Source of the DNA: Pseudomonadota bacterium
Lineage (GTDB): Bacteria > Myxococcota_A > Polyangia > Polyangiales > Polyangiaceae
Direction of reading: 5' to 3'
Assembly (NCBI GenBank): GCA_023428245.1
Contig: JAEYYX010000124.1
Coordinates: forward strand, 1 to 32,027
Length of the DNA: 32,027 nt
Numbering within the stretch: the stretch's first letter is position 1; every line of letters starts with the position of its first letter. A program made the translations under genes and the position numbers. The notes under the pieces are model-generated. The model did not search any database, was not told the origin of the DNA, and saw nothing but the letters and a program-made list of their open reading frames with translations. Shown here piece by piece: positions 23,386 to 32,027 of the stretch.

Positions 23386-23665
23386 GCCTCGCGTGCGCCG
23401 CGCGGGGTAGAGGGCGGCATCCCAGGGGGGTCCCGAGAGGCTGGCACGGATCCAGCTAGAGCCCGGACGGCATGCAGGATGCGCGAGTGCGATGCAGTGA
23501 TGGAGTGACGCGAAAGCGAGGGATAGGCCCTGAAAGGTCGTTGGATCGCGGCCCGACGCCCGCTCTACGGGGCGGCGCCTTGTGTACGGGGCTCCGGCTC
23601 GACTGTGGCGAATTGCCGCGCTCTCGTGCGCTGAGGACGTGTCGTCTCCCGCTCGGCGCAGCCTG
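23386..23665. other. Intergenic region upstream of the TamA-like gene
   Basis: I see no gene here. The TamA-like frame stays open back to 23582, but those 28 codons lack features and the signal peptide begins after the ATG at 23666. This region presumably holds the tamA-tamB promoter; no boxes are clear. Confidence 0.45.
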
Positions 23666-25819
23666 ATGTACGCTCGGAGTCGCGTGACGGGTCGAATTGT
23701 TCCCGGCGGGCGCGCGTCGCTGCGGTCGCTCTTGGCTCTCGGGGCCCTCGCCTTGCTCAGTGCCTGCGCCTCCGTCGAGAAGGGGCGCTACGGGGTGACC
23801 GAGTTCCGCGTCCAAGGAACCGAGGACATGAACCGGCGCGCGGTCGAAGCTTGTCTCATCACCCGCGAGCGCGAAAACTTCTCGCTCGTTCTCGGTCTCG
23901 GTGAGCCCACCTGCGGTCAGCCTTCGTTCACCAGCGCTCCTCCCACGGTGCGCCTCTGGCGCTGGCCCTGGACCGAATGGCCGAGCTTGAACCATGCGGT
24001 GCTCGATCGCGACATCGAGCGCATTCTGCGCTGGTATCGGGCGCGCGGGTATTATCAGGCGAAAGTCGTCGACATCGAATACGATCCGCCACAAGCAGCA
24101 TCACCGGGAGGACTCGGAGAGTGTGATCCCGAGGTCGACTCCTGCAAGGTCTCGATCCTCGTCACCATTGAAGAGGGCGAGCCGACTCGAATCTCTGAGA
24201 TCGAGATTCAAGGAGCGGACGAACTCGAAGTGGGAGTTCGGGAGCGCCTCGGCAAGAACATCGAACTCAAGGAGGGCGAGCGCATCGACGAGGTGGAGTA
24301 CGAGCGCGACAAGGAAGCTCTCGAGGAGTTTCTCCGCAAGCGCGGTTACGCGTCCGCAGAGGTCAAAGGGACCGTCGAGGTCGATAGCGGAGCCTTGAGG
24401 GCGCGCGTCGTCTTCCGATTGGAGCCGGGGCCCCCCTGTTCCTTCGGGGAACTGCGCGTCAAAGGCGCTGGGGAGTTGCCCACGCAGCCCATTATTTCCG
24501 CTGTCGGGCTCACGCGAGGCAGAAAATACGATCCGGCGGTTCTGGCCGAGATTCAGGCGGAGGTCTTCGCTCTCGGAGCTTTCTCGGCGGTCGATGTGCG
24601 GGAAGAGGTCAGCGGTGACGTTGTCGACGTTGTTGTCGAAGTCACTCCCCTCGGGCCCCACGCGCTCCGGACCGGCGTCGGTATCCTGAGCGGCAATCCG
24701 CAGCGTGTCGACACGACCGATCAGACGAGCATCCCCCAGTGGGACGTGCACCTCTTCGGTCGTTACGAGCGTAGGCACGTCTTCGGTACGCTGGGCCGCT
24801 TTAGCGTCGACGAGCGCCCGCGCATGATCTTCCTCGGCCCGTTTCCGATCATTCCGAATCGCGCAGACGGCAGCCTCGCGGCGCAACCCGGCAACATCAT
24901 CACGCTCCAGCTCAACCAACCGGGGCTCGTCGAACACCGCACGGACCTGCGCGAGACCGTCGGCTGGGACTACGGACCCGATCCCTACCTGAACTTCATC
25001 CGCTCGGACGTCTTCTTCCGGGTCGCGGCCCGGCGCGGGTTCTTCTCAAGGAAGCTCGTCGGCACTCTGGCCGTACAACAGGATTTGTACATCGTTCCGG
25101 AGCAGGACTGGGTCCCGCCGGAGGGCGTCACCGATCCGCTCGCGAGCTCCTACGAGTACCTCTACGTCGAACAGGATTTTCGGCTCGACGTGCGCGACAA
25201 CCCGATCCGACCGCGACGCGGCCTCTACGCCGCCTTCAATGCGACCCAAGCGCCCATGTGGGCGGCGTCGGACTGGACTTCGTTCCGTCTTGCGCCGGAG
25301 CTGCGCCTCTATCTTCCGCTGCCCCTCGGAGTCGTCCTCGCGACCAAGGTTGCTCTCGCTTCCATCTTCATCACGGACGCAGACGCCGAGCTGGACGACG
25401 AATCGCAGCGCCTCGGGCCTCTCGTCTATCGATTGCGCGGCGGCGGCCCAAACGGCAACCGTGGCTTTCTCGCGGGCGGGGTAGGACCGGGGCCCACGGG
25501 AGGAATCCGCCGCTGGGAAGCTTCGGCAGAACTGCGCATCCCGCTCGGTCGCGACTTCGTCCTCGCGGGGTTCGTCGACATCGGTGACGTGAACGAAGAC
25601 CCTGCGTTCCGCTTCGACTACTGGAATATGTCGGTCGGACCTGGGCTGCGTTTTTATACGGTGCTCGGAGCGATCCGACTCGACACAGGTTTTCGCATCC
25701 CGAGCCTCCAGCGGCTCAACGAACCCGGCTACGATATCGGCAGCGAGCCGAACCCGACCTACTTCTTCAACACGGACGTGCCCGGCGCGTTCCAGCTCAC
25801 GATTGGAGACGCGTTTTGA
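23666..25819 (+). CDS. tamA: TamA-like Omp85 outer-membrane protein with a lipobox
   Basis: Omp85 proteins insert outer-membrane proteins or, with TamB, help build the outer membrane. From the ATG at 23666 the protein has 717 residues. The signal peptide ends in LLSACAS, a lipobox with Cys34, so the N-terminus may be lipidated, which is unusual for TamA. POTRA-like repeats begin near 45 (VTEFRVQGTEDMN), 172 (RISEIEIQGADEL) and 256 (SFGELRVKGAGEL), with YYQAKV and YASAEV motifs between. The C-terminal barrel occupies about 335-717, with RRGLYAAFNAT and NGNRGF motifs, and ends in Phe, as outer-membrane barrels do. The stop overlaps the start of tamB by 4 bp (TTGA). The tamA symbol rests on that partner; an Omp85 paralogue is possible. 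Confidence 0.85.
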   Translation: MYARSRVTGRIVPGGRASLRSLLALGALALLSACASVEKGRYGVTEFRVQGTEDMNRRAVEACLITRERENFSLVLGLGEPTCGQPSFTSAPPTVRLWRWPWTEWPSLNHAVLDRDIERILRWYRARGYYQAKVVDIEYDPPQAASPGGLGECDPEVDSCKVSILVTIEEGEPTRISEIEIQGADELEVGVRERLGKNIELKEGERIDEVEYERDKEALEEFLRKRGYASAEVKGTVEVDSGALRARVVFRLEPGPPCSFGELRVKGAGELPTQPIISAVGLTRGRKYDPAVLAEIQAEVFALGAFSAVDVREEVSGDVVDVVVEVTPLGPHALRTGVGILSGNPQRVDTTDQTSIPQWDVHLFGRYERRHVFGTLGRFSVDERPRMIFLGPFPIIPNRADGSLAAQPGNIITLQLNQPGLVEHRTDLRETVGWDYGPDPYLNFIRSDVFFRVAARRGFFSRKLVGTLAVQQDLYIVPEQDWVPPEGVTDPLASSYEYLYVEQDFRLDVRDNPIRPRRGLYAAFNATQAPMWAASDWTSFRLAPELRLYLPLPLGVVLATKVALASIFITDADAELDDESQRLGPLVYRLRGGGPNGNRGFLAGGVGPGPTGGIRRWEASAELRIPLGRDFVLAGFVDIGDVNEDPAFRFDYWNMSVGPGLRFYTVLGAIRLDTGFRIPSLQRLNEPGYDIGSEPNPTYFFNTDVPGAFQLTIGDAF

Positions 25820-28800
25820 AAAGGACGCTGCGCTTCCTTGTTCTTGTGGGCAAAGGGCTCGGCTGGACCCTGCTCGGGCTCGTCGTCACTCTGGTCCTGG
25901 TTCTCGGGCTGGGCCTTGGAACCGGGAAAGGTCGCTCGCTCCTCGTTCGTCTCGGTCTCACAATCGCCAATCAAGCGCTTCCTGGCTCTTTCGAGCTCGA
26001 CGCCCTCGAGGAGGTCGGAACTTCTCGCGTCGTGCTCCGGGGCATCGTTCTCAGGGACGCTCAAGGGGAGGTTGTAGTCCGTGCTCAGAAGCTCAGCGCG
26101 GACTATGAGCTCTCGGAGATTGTCCAAGGTCGCTACGTCGTCTCGAGTGTTCTGCTCGAAGAAGTGTGGGCTGACCTGCGCACGATCGCTGAGGAAGATC
26201 GCGGGATCGTTTCCGCGTTTGTTGATCCAAACGCCCCGCCGAGTCCTCCGTCCGAAGGGCCTCTGCCATACGTGGAGGTGAAGACGGCGAAGCTCGAGCG
26301 AAGCGCTGTGCGGCTTCCTGAGCTTCCGGAGGCCGGGCAGCTCGATGTCTTCGACCTTGAGCTTCAAGGGAGCTATCGCCTCGAAGGCGATTCGTTTGCC
26401 GAGCTCGAGGCAGGGAGCCTGCGGTTCGAGCGAGGGGGAGCCGCGCTCGGGGGGATCGAGCGGCTCGGGGGCTCTTGGACTTCCGGGGCGGCGCCGACGC
26501 AGGCTGAGCTGGAGCTCACCTTGCTCTCGAGCCGCGTACAGGCGCGGGTGAGTGCAATGACGCCGAACCTGCCGGACTGGGAGCGGGCGCCACTGACCGC
26601 GAGGGTCGAGGTGAGCGAGCTCAGCGCTGAGGATCTTGCGACGCTGCTCGGCAATCCGGAGCTCGGGAGCGCGTTTCGAGGCAAGGCGAGCGCAGAGCTC
26701 GAGGTCTCCGGTTCGGCCTTTGACGCAGAGATAAGGGCAAAAATCGCGACGGCAGGCGGCGCCGCTGAGCTCGGCGGGCACCTCACCGAGTTTGAGCGGG
26801 GGAAGTTGCGCCTTGAGACGCGCGAGTTCCGGGGCGATCTAGTGCGCGAGGGGCTTCCGAGCGAGCCTCTCACTGTCTCTCTCGAGGCGGAGGTTGATGC
26901 TCGCGATCGAGAGGCTCTCGTCGCGCGCTTCTTGGTCGAAGGCGGCCAGCTCGGTCCCCACCGATTTCCCCGCGTTCAGGGCAGTGGCGTCGTGAGTCCG
27001 AAACAGGTGCGCGAGGCTTCGGTGCTCCTGCAAGATGAAGGAAGTCGTCTGCGCGCGGAGGGACGGTTTGGTTTTGATGGGTCCTTGAACGCCGAGACCG
27101 AGTTCACGCTCCTACCGAGGACTGTCCAGACTCTTGCTCGCCTGGGGAACCTTCCTCAAAGCACCCGCGGAGAGCTGCGCGGGAGCGTTTCTGGGGCGAG
27201 GAGGAGCGACGGTTTTCTCTCGACTCGCGGCAAAGTTGAGCTCCGGGGGGTCACATTTGATGATCAACGCGTGCGCTCCGCGGATTTGTCCTTCAGGGTC
27301 GAGGGGCAGCCGCCTCAGTTGACCGGAGAAATGCATCTCGTAGGCAGGGGCATCGAGCTCGGCGAGAACAAGTTCGGCGAAGTCATGCTCGCCGCGCGCG
27401 GCGGACCGAAGCAGTACGAAGTCGACGCTGACGTGAACGAGGTCGAGCTCGTAGGGCGGACGAAGATGGCCCTCCGGACGAGTCTCGAGGTGACTCTGGG
27501 CGAGAGCGAGTACGGTGGACAAGGCATCATTGACGGGATGCTCGGGGACGTACCGTTTCACGTAGCGCTCGCTCCGACCAGCTACGACGCTGCGAAGAAG
27601 GCCTATCGAAGCGAGGGCGTCACTCTCAAGCTCGGCGAGCGCAAGCTGACAGTGCAGGGCTTGCTCGGTCAGAAGAATGCCGATCTCGAGATTCAGAGTG
27701 ATGGACCGATAGACCTCGCGCTCCTGTCCGATCTCTTGCCTATCGAGGAGAAGCTCTCGGGCCGTGCGGAGCTCTCCGGACGAGCGCGAGGGAGTCTCAC
27801 GGTCCCGGTGGTCGACGTGAGGGCGAAGCTTGACCGGGTGACGCTCGGAGAGCGGCCCCCTTTGAGCGGGGATTTGCGCGTCGGACTCGACGCAGCTCGA
27901 GGGCAGTTGCTCTTCTCGGGCCTGGTCCAGGCGAGCGACAAGGGAAAGTCCGGCTGGCGTTCGCTCGATCTCGAGGGTGAGCTCGAACACTATTTCCAGC
28001 CGGGGCATGGCTATCTGAAGGAGCTCGCCCGAGGGCGCCCCGAGGGGAAGCTCGCGTTGCGCTCCCTCGACCTCGCCTTCGTGGAAGCTTGGTCGGGGTC
28101 CGAACTTCCTGTGAGTGGTCACTTAGGAGCGTCGCTAGATGCAGGAGGGACTCTCGAGAACCCGAGCCTCTTGCTCGAGATCAAGTCGAAACTCAAAATC
28201 GCGGGTGATCCGCGTCTTCTCGACGTGGACGGTGAGCTCTCGCTGCAAGATGAGCGCTGGGACACCCACGTCACCGTCAGCGATCCAGAAGGTCCCTGGC
28301 TCACCTTGTCCGCGGATGCTCTGACTCCACCGGGCCCGCGCCTAGGAGGTCCTTTCTTGAGTCGACTCGCGCTCCTCCCCGCGCACGGCAGGTGGCAAGC
28401 GCGAGTCCTCGCTGAGCCGAGGAAAGTCTCGGAACTGCCTCTGGTGCGGCTTCAAGATCTGCCCGAGGGCACGCTCTCGGGACGCGTCGAACTCGCCCAT
28501 GAGCCCGACCAAGAGCCAGGCGGACACGTCGCTCTTGAGCTTGCACAGCTCGCTGACTCCGAGCTGGAGGAAGGGTGCAAGAGTGGAGATCTCCGCATCG
28601 CGATGAATCTAGAGGGAAAGAACGCGGAGTGGCGCTTAGGGCTCGAAGGACGCAGACAGAACGAACTCCTGTTCTCCGGCCGATCCTCGGCGCGCATTGC
28701 TCTCGCCCGCGCGCTTGCGGGAGGACCACTCGAACTCGGCCCCATCGAGAGCGAGCTCATCGCACGAGCTCTCAAACTCGAGAACCTCCCCTACGTCTGC

Positions 28801-30534
28801 TCTCGCGTACGGGGTGAGCTCACCACGACCGTGTCCGTCAAAGATCCACTCGGTGAGCGCCCCGAGCTCCGGGGTGACGTCAGCTTGCGGCGCTTCCGCG
28901 CCTCCCCTCTCCCGAAGTACAAAGGCTCGATTCGAGAGGAGTTGCTCGATTTTCAGGCTCAATTCGAGGCTGACCTGGCGCGCGCCGCCCTAAAGGCCGA
29001 GCTCTCGGCGGGCAAGAATCGCTCGACATTGCAGGCGACGCTCCCGATCCAATACGAGCGAGGGGTGGTAAAGCTTGCGGACGACGCTCCTCTCGACGCC
29101 CGGCTGCGCCTGGTTCACTTGCCGATCTCGCCGCTCCTGAACCCGCGCGGAGCGGTGTCCTACGCGACAGGGACCGTGCACGGCCAGGCTCGCCTCAGCG
29201 GGACGCGCGCCGCACCGAAGCTGGAAGGCCAACTCGAACTCGAGAAAGTCGCCTTCACCGCGACCGACCTTGCTCAGCCGTTGCGCGATGTGCAGGCGAA
29301 GATCGTCTTTTCCGAGCGAGACGCGCGGCTCGAGAATCTCGAAGCCTATGACCGTGACGGTCGGCTTCACGTGAAAGGCCGAGCTCATTTCCACGAGCTC
29401 GACCGGATTGCTGCTGAGCTCCGCGTGCGGGCCGAAAAGTTCCCTTTGCGCCAGCTCGGCCAGGTTGTCGCGCAGCTCGACATGGATGCGGAGGTGAAGA
29501 CCCTCCTCTTGCCCGATCGAACTGACGTCGAGGTCGGCATCCACTCCTCAGACATGTGGCTCGAGAACACGAAGCTCCGCGCAGGGCTCTCCCTCAACGC
29601 TCATCCAGACTTTGTGATCGACGGCTTGAGCCCGGAGGGGTCGACGGATCCCGGAGAGGAGAGGCTCGGCGAGAGCTCGGGGGCGCCGGATGCAACCGGG
29701 AACGCGCAGGGCCTTTTTGTTACGGAGAGTCCAGGCGGGACGCCCGCAGTGGACCCGCACGTGACGCATCTCGCTCTCAAATCCTACGACCGCTTCTGGA
29801 TCAAGCGGGACGACTTCGCCGTGAACCTGAGCGCAAACCTGGACACTGAGCTCGCGTCAGAGCGCGTCAATGTTCAAGGAGAGGTCCTGATCGAACGCGG
29901 CTACCTGACCCTGATCGGAAAGACCTTCGACTTCGAGCGCGGCGGGAAGCTCTCTTTCATTGGCGGCGAGCCGGACCCCGTCATCGATCTGACCGCTGTC
30001 TTCAACAATCGCCGCACCGGCGACATCGTCAAGGTTCACATCACCGGGCGGGGATCAAAACCTGCTATCGCGTTTCTGATCAACGACAAACGTGGCGAAG
30101 CCGGCGACGCTTTCGCAGCGATTTACGGCTCTCAGGGCACGAACCAGAGCGCGAAGAGCGCACCTCAGCAGGCGGCTGGATTCATCGGAGGGCTGACCGC
30201 GGGACTGCTTGCAACTTCTGCGAGGAGAGAGCTCGGCGCCGCCGCGCCGATCATCATGATCGAACCCGGAGACAAAGCTGGCGAGGGTCGAGTGCGCGCG
30301 GGATTCGAGCTCGATTCGCTTGTGCCCCCCTTCCTTCGGAACTTCATCACTGGGGTCTATGTCGAAGGTATCGTGGCTCGTGAGTCGTCCGGTGACACCA
30401 GACGGACCTCGAGGTCCGGCGCGACAGTGAACTACGGAGTACTCCTCGAGTTCTACTATCCGAAGAACTTCTTCTCGACCGCTCAATATGGACCCGGTTC
30501 GACCTGGTCCCTTGATCTCGGCTGGCAACTCTGA
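25816..30534 (+). CDS. tamB: TamB-like translocation and assembly module protein (DUF490)
   Basis: TamB is a very long beta-structured protein anchored in the inner membrane. It spans the periplasm to TamA and is thought to carry phospholipids or help fold outer-membrane proteins. This one has 1572 residues, longer than the E. coli protein of about 1259. One membrane anchor lies at about 8-38 (RFLVLVGKGLGWTLLGLVV onward). A long run of beta-rich repeats follows, with alternating charged and hydrophobic residues (LDLEGEL, GRAELSG and similar). The conserved C-terminal DUF490 region, about 1300-1572, includes VNVQGEVLIERGYLTLIGKT, GGKLSFIGGEPDPVIDL and the final FSTAQYGPGSTWSLDLGWQL. The TTG start overlaps the tamA stop, so the two proteins are probably made together. 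The gene is intact. Confidence 0.93.
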   Translation: MKRTLRFLVLVGKGLGWTLLGLVVTLVLVLGLGLGTGKGRSLLVRLGLTIANQALPGSFELDALEEVGTSRVVLRGIVLRDAQGEVVVRAQKLSADYELSEIVQGRYVVSSVLLEEVWADLRTIAEEDRGIVSAFVDPNAPPSPPSEGPLPYVEVKTAKLERSAVRLPELPEAGQLDVFDLELQGSYRLEGDSFAELEAGSLRFERGGAALGGIERLGGSWTSGAAPTQAELELTLLSSRVQARVSAMTPNLPDWERAPLTARVEVSELSAEDLATLLGNPELGSAFRGKASAELEVSGSAFDAEIRAKIATAGGAAELGGHLTEFERGKLRLETREFRGDLVREGLPSEPLTVSLEAEVDARDREALVARFLVEGGQLGPHRFPRVQGSGVVSPKQVREASVLLQDEGSRLRAEGRFGFDGSLNAETEFTLLPRTVQTLARLGNLPQSTRGELRGSVSGARRSDGFLSTRGKVELRGVTFDDQRVRSADLSFRVEGQPPQLTGEMHLVGRGIELGENKFGEVMLAARGGPKQYEVDADVNEVELVGRTKMALRTSLEVTLGESEYGGQGIIDGMLGDVPFHVALAPTSYDAAKKAYRSEGVTLKLGERKLTVQGLLGQKNADLEIQSDGPIDLALLSDLLPIEEKLSGRAELSGRARGSLTVPVVDVRAKLDRVTLGERPPLSGDLRVGLDAARGQLLFSGLVQASDKGKSGWRSLDLEGELEHYFQPGHGYLKELARGRPEGKLALRSLDLAFVEAWSGSELPVSGHLGASLDAGGTLENPSLLLEIKSKLKIAGDPRLLDVDGELSLQDERWDTHVTVSDPEGPWLTLSADALTPPGPRLGGPFLSRLALLPAHGRWQARVLAEPRKVSELPLVRLQDLPEGTLSGRVELAHEPDQEPGGHVALELAQLADSELEEGCKSGDLRIAMNLEGKNAEWRLGLEGRRQNELLFSGRSSARIALARALAGGPLELGPIESELIARALKLENLPYVCSRVRGELTTTVSVKDPLGERPELRGDVSLRRFRASPLPKYKGSIREELLDFQAQFEADLARAALKAELSAGKNRSTLQATLPIQYERGVVKLADDAPLDARLRLVHLPISPLLNPRGAVSYATGTVHGQARLSGTRAAPKLEGQLELEKVAFTATDLAQPLRDVQAKIVFSERDARLENLEAYDRDGRLHVKGRAHFHELDRIAAELRVRAEKFPLRQLGQVVAQLDMDAEVKTLLLPDRTDVEVGIHSSDMWLENTKLRAGLSLNAHPDFVIDGLSPEGSTDPGEERLGESSGAPDATGNAQGLFVTESPGGTPAVDPHVTHLALKSYDRFWIKRDDFAVNLSANLDTELASERVNVQGEVLIERGYLTLIGKTFDFERGGKLSFIGGEPDPVIDLTAVFNNRRTGDIVKVHITGRGSKPAIAFLINDKRGEAGDAFAAIYGSQGTNQSAKSAPQQAAGFIGGLTAGLLATSARRELGAAAPIIMIEPGDKAGEGRVRAGFELDSLVPPFLRNFITGVYVEGIVARESSGDTRRTSRSGATVNYGVLLEFYYPKNFFSTAQYGPGSTWSLDLGWQL

Positions 30535-30540
30535 GCGCAA

Positions 30541-30705
30541 GTGAGCAACGCTCTCGTCGAGCGCCTCTCCCCAGACGACGCCCAAAAAATGCGCAGCGCC
30601 GTCGAATTCGCCTCGCGCCTGAGCAAGGAGGCGCGGAAGGACTTGATGCGAACCTACACTGAGCTTACCGGGCCCGATGCGCGGAGCCACAGGGAAGTGG
30701 TCTGA
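30541..30705 (+). CDS. Possible small protein downstream of tamB (54 residues)
   Basis: A GTG six bases after the tamB stop opens a frame reading VSNALVERLSPDDAQKMRSA and continuing VEFASRLSKEARKDLMRTYT. The third codon positions are mostly G or C, as in neighbouring genes. The sequence is amphipathic, helical in character, and has no signal peptide. There is no clear ribosome site, and I do not recognise the sequence. It could be the last gene of the tamA-tamB operon or chance open sequence. Confidence 0.35.
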   Translation: MSNALVERLSPDDAQKMRSAVEFASRLSKEARKDLMRTYTELTGPDARSHREVV

Positions 30706-30749
30706 GGGAAGGACGCGACGAGGGCGGCTGGACGCGGTACACTTTCGCT

Positions 30750-31412
30750 ATGGAGGAGCGTCGAACCTGGAGGGGGCGTGGACTCTCGTTCGTCCGAAGG
30801 ATGACGGCGAGTGCCTTGGTGATTGGGTACGGATGCGGTGTCGATCAGGTGAGCGGGATCGAGCCGCCTGATGTTGTCGGAGAAGAGGACGAGGTCGATT
30901 CAGAGGGGAGTGGGGGAAACACCACAAATGCCTCGGGAGGGAGCGGAGGAAACATGATCGACGCCTCCGGCGGGCAGGTCCCTAGTTTGGCTTCAGGCGG
31001 TCTTGGAGCCGCGGGGGGACCTGCGTCTCCAGAAGAGCCTTCTCCTGTGCTCTTTTTTGCCTGCGAGCCAGAGGAGAACCGGATTGAGGTCCGCGGAGTG
31101 CGCGGCACGAGCTGTTGGCTCGTGGTGCTCGAGCGAGGCGGAAGGGACGAGCGCTGTCACGAAGAGCCCGCGAGTTCGGAAAGCTATTGTGTCGTTGGCG
31201 TCCGTTATTCTCCGGAAGATCCATCGTGCAATCCTGAGTCTCTCGAAGGCTCGAACGAATATATCGCTACCGGTACGGTCCGAGTGAAGGAAGGGCCGGT
31301 GATCGAGCTCGCCCTTGATCTTAGCTTGCCCAAGGCAGAGTGGAGCTCCGAGGTTCCTTTCGCTGTCTCGCGCTGCCGGCCATACTGCGACGAGCGAGAT
31401 TGCCGCGATTAG
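30750..31412 (+). CDS. Cysteine-rich putative lipoprotein, family unknown
   Basis: This 220-residue protein has a basic N-terminus, a short hydrophobic stretch (TASALVIGYGC) and a possible lipobox Cys29. An acidic, Gly/Ser/Asn-rich linker covers about residues 35-95. The C-terminal domain, from LFFACEPEEN, has eight cysteines, which could form four disulfides outside the cytoplasm. I do not recognise the family. A second ATG at 30801 would give an n-region too short for export, so the ATG at 30750 is preferred, although neither has a good ribosome site. The gene stands alone after the tam genes. Its architecture resembles the other linker lipoproteins here. Confidence 0.6.
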   Translation: MEERRTWRGRGLSFVRRMTASALVIGYGCGVDQVSGIEPPDVVGEEDEVDSEGSGGNTTNASGGSGGNMIDASGGQVPSLASGGLGAAGGPASPEEPSPVLFFACEPEENRIEVRGVRGTSCWLVVLERGGRDERCHEEPASSESYCVVGVRYSPEDPSCNPESLEGSNEYIATGTVRVKEGPVIELALDLSLPKAEWSSEVPFAVSRCRPYCDERDCRD

Positions 31413-31774
31413 ACGCCTAGGTGTTTGGCGCCGCGCGTTCGGAGAGCGTTTCCGCGTAGCGGAAAGCGAGAAGCAACCGGGCGACACTTGTCCGCGCAAG
31501 AGCAGAAGAAGCGCGCTTCAGCCAAAAAAAGCCACGGAAGTGCTTCCGTGAGCACGTCGAGTCGAATCCGGAGTTCTCGACCTCTCTGTGAGAATTCCTG
31601 GAGAATGCGAGCGCTATGCGCGCGTGATGGAGCTTCCGAAAAGAAATACGAGGTGGCCGTAGTCGCGACGAAGGGTGTCCTTCGGGTGGAATTTTGCATG
31701 CACAAAGAGGGGACGATCTCGCCCCCTTTGCTCGATGAGTTTGGCTCCTACCCTCAGCTCTGAAAAGGAACCGA
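31413..31774. other. Gene-free stretch with three small palindromes
   Basis: No frame here looks coding. Three hairpins cluster in about 100 bp: TTTCCGC-GTA-GCGGAAA (31449-31465), GAAGCGCGCTTC (31508-31519) and CACGGAAG-TG-CTTCCGTG (31533-31550). AAAGGA (31764-31769) is the ribosome site of the next gene. Confidence 0.55.
31523..31550 (-). terminator. Terminator-like hairpin, minus-strand polarity
   Basis: Read on the minus strand, the perfect 8-bp stem CACGGAAG/CTTCCGTG with a 2-base loop is followed by GGC and seven T residues, the layout of an intrinsic terminator. No minus-strand gene precedes it within the window, so it may serve a gene to the right, act in both directions, or be fortuitous. 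Confidence 0.35.
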
Positions 31775-32027
31775 ATGCACATGTCACGACGAGAATTCCA
31801 CGAATCTTCTACGACTCACTCGCGAAAGCATGGCAAGCGTCTCGCGCTCTTGTCCGTGACCTTGGGCATTGGCGTTTCCTTGGGCGCCTGTGGCGCTGAT
31901 GGCGGCGATGGCGTCGTCGACGGCGGCACTGGCGGTGATCCTGCTTCGGGCGGTGCGGTGGCGTCTGGTGGCGCAGCGGCGTCCGGTGGCGCGTTGGCGT
32001 CCGGCGGCGCGGCAGCGGGTGGCGCAG
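31775..32027 (+). CDS. Lipoprotein with Gly/Ala-rich repeats, 5' part (cut by the right edge)
   Basis: An ATG at 31775, or the in-frame ATG at 31781, follows the ribosome site AAAGGA by a few bases. The N-terminus is basic (SRREFHESSTTHSRKHGKR), then LALLSVTLGIGVSLGAC forms a lipoprotein signal with lipobox LGAC. A low-complexity stretch follows (DGGDGVVDGGTGG, then SGGAVASGGAAASGGALASG) and runs off the window. The repeat unit is ASGGA-like. The downstream domain is not visible, so the function is unknown. It is the same architecture as the other lipoproteins in this window. Confidence 0.75.
   Translation, partial: MHMSRREFHESSTTHSRKHGKRLALLSVTLGIGVSLGACGADGGDGVVDGGTGGDPASGGAVASGGAAASGGALASGGAAAGGA

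Noticed and set aside
31425..31763. Plus-strand frame of 112 codons before the last lipoprotein
   Set aside because: It crosses all three palindromes, has no ribosome site or domain features, and its composition changes along its length.

Overview
The window looks like a stretch of a myxobacterial-type genome (Myxococcota, probably Polyangiales). The clues are high GC, frequent GTG and TTG starts, several lipoproteins with very long Gly/Ser/Ala linkers, a giant SpvB/TcdB-like RHS protein, and a TamA-TamB pair. This placement is inference from style; there is no rRNA or other phylogenetic marker in the window.

Bases 1 to about 15,200 form an accessory, transposon-battered RHS island. A 2.3 kb-codon SpvB/TcdB/RHS gene (to 6923) has its 5' end cut off by the end of an IS3-family element that runs off the left edge (1-127). 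Behind it lie a frameshifted remnant of a second, different IS3-family element (7035-7199) and a 289-codon membrane protein that sits where an immunity gene would be expected. The last 26 codons and 3' flank of that membrane gene recur at 14915-15044 as an orphan repeat whose coding differences are synonymous. Between the two copies lie an IS66-type element (8209-13136) with an IS21-type element (9471-11992) inserted in its tnpC gene, a relic that joins an RHS scrap to an IstA-like scrap, and an Rpn-family nuclease gene with a 12-bp tandem repeat. The IS21 insertion has a 6-bp target duplication, GCTTTG. Removing the element and one copy of the duplication restores an in-frame 497-codon tnpC.

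Bases 15,594 to 25,819 look like ordinary chromosome. In order they hold a secreted GH43-CBM6 lipoprotein, a tightly coupled minus-strand operon (SnoaL/ketosteroid-isomerase-like, GNAT, nitrilase-superfamily amidohydrolase, each overlapping the next by 4 bp), an acyltransferase-3 membrane protein, an RlmN/Cfr-family radical SAM methyltransferase, a divergent lipoprotein with a possible glycosidase-like domain, and a TamA-like outer-membrane protein with a lipobox.

Bases 25,816 to the end hold tamB, translationally coupled to tamA, then a possible 54-codon gene, a cysteine-rich lipoprotein, an empty stretch with several small palindromes, and the start of another Gly/Ala-rich lipoprotein cut by the right edge. 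TamA and TamB would act together in building the outer membrane. The lipoproteins suggest a cell surface suited to polysaccharide breakdown.
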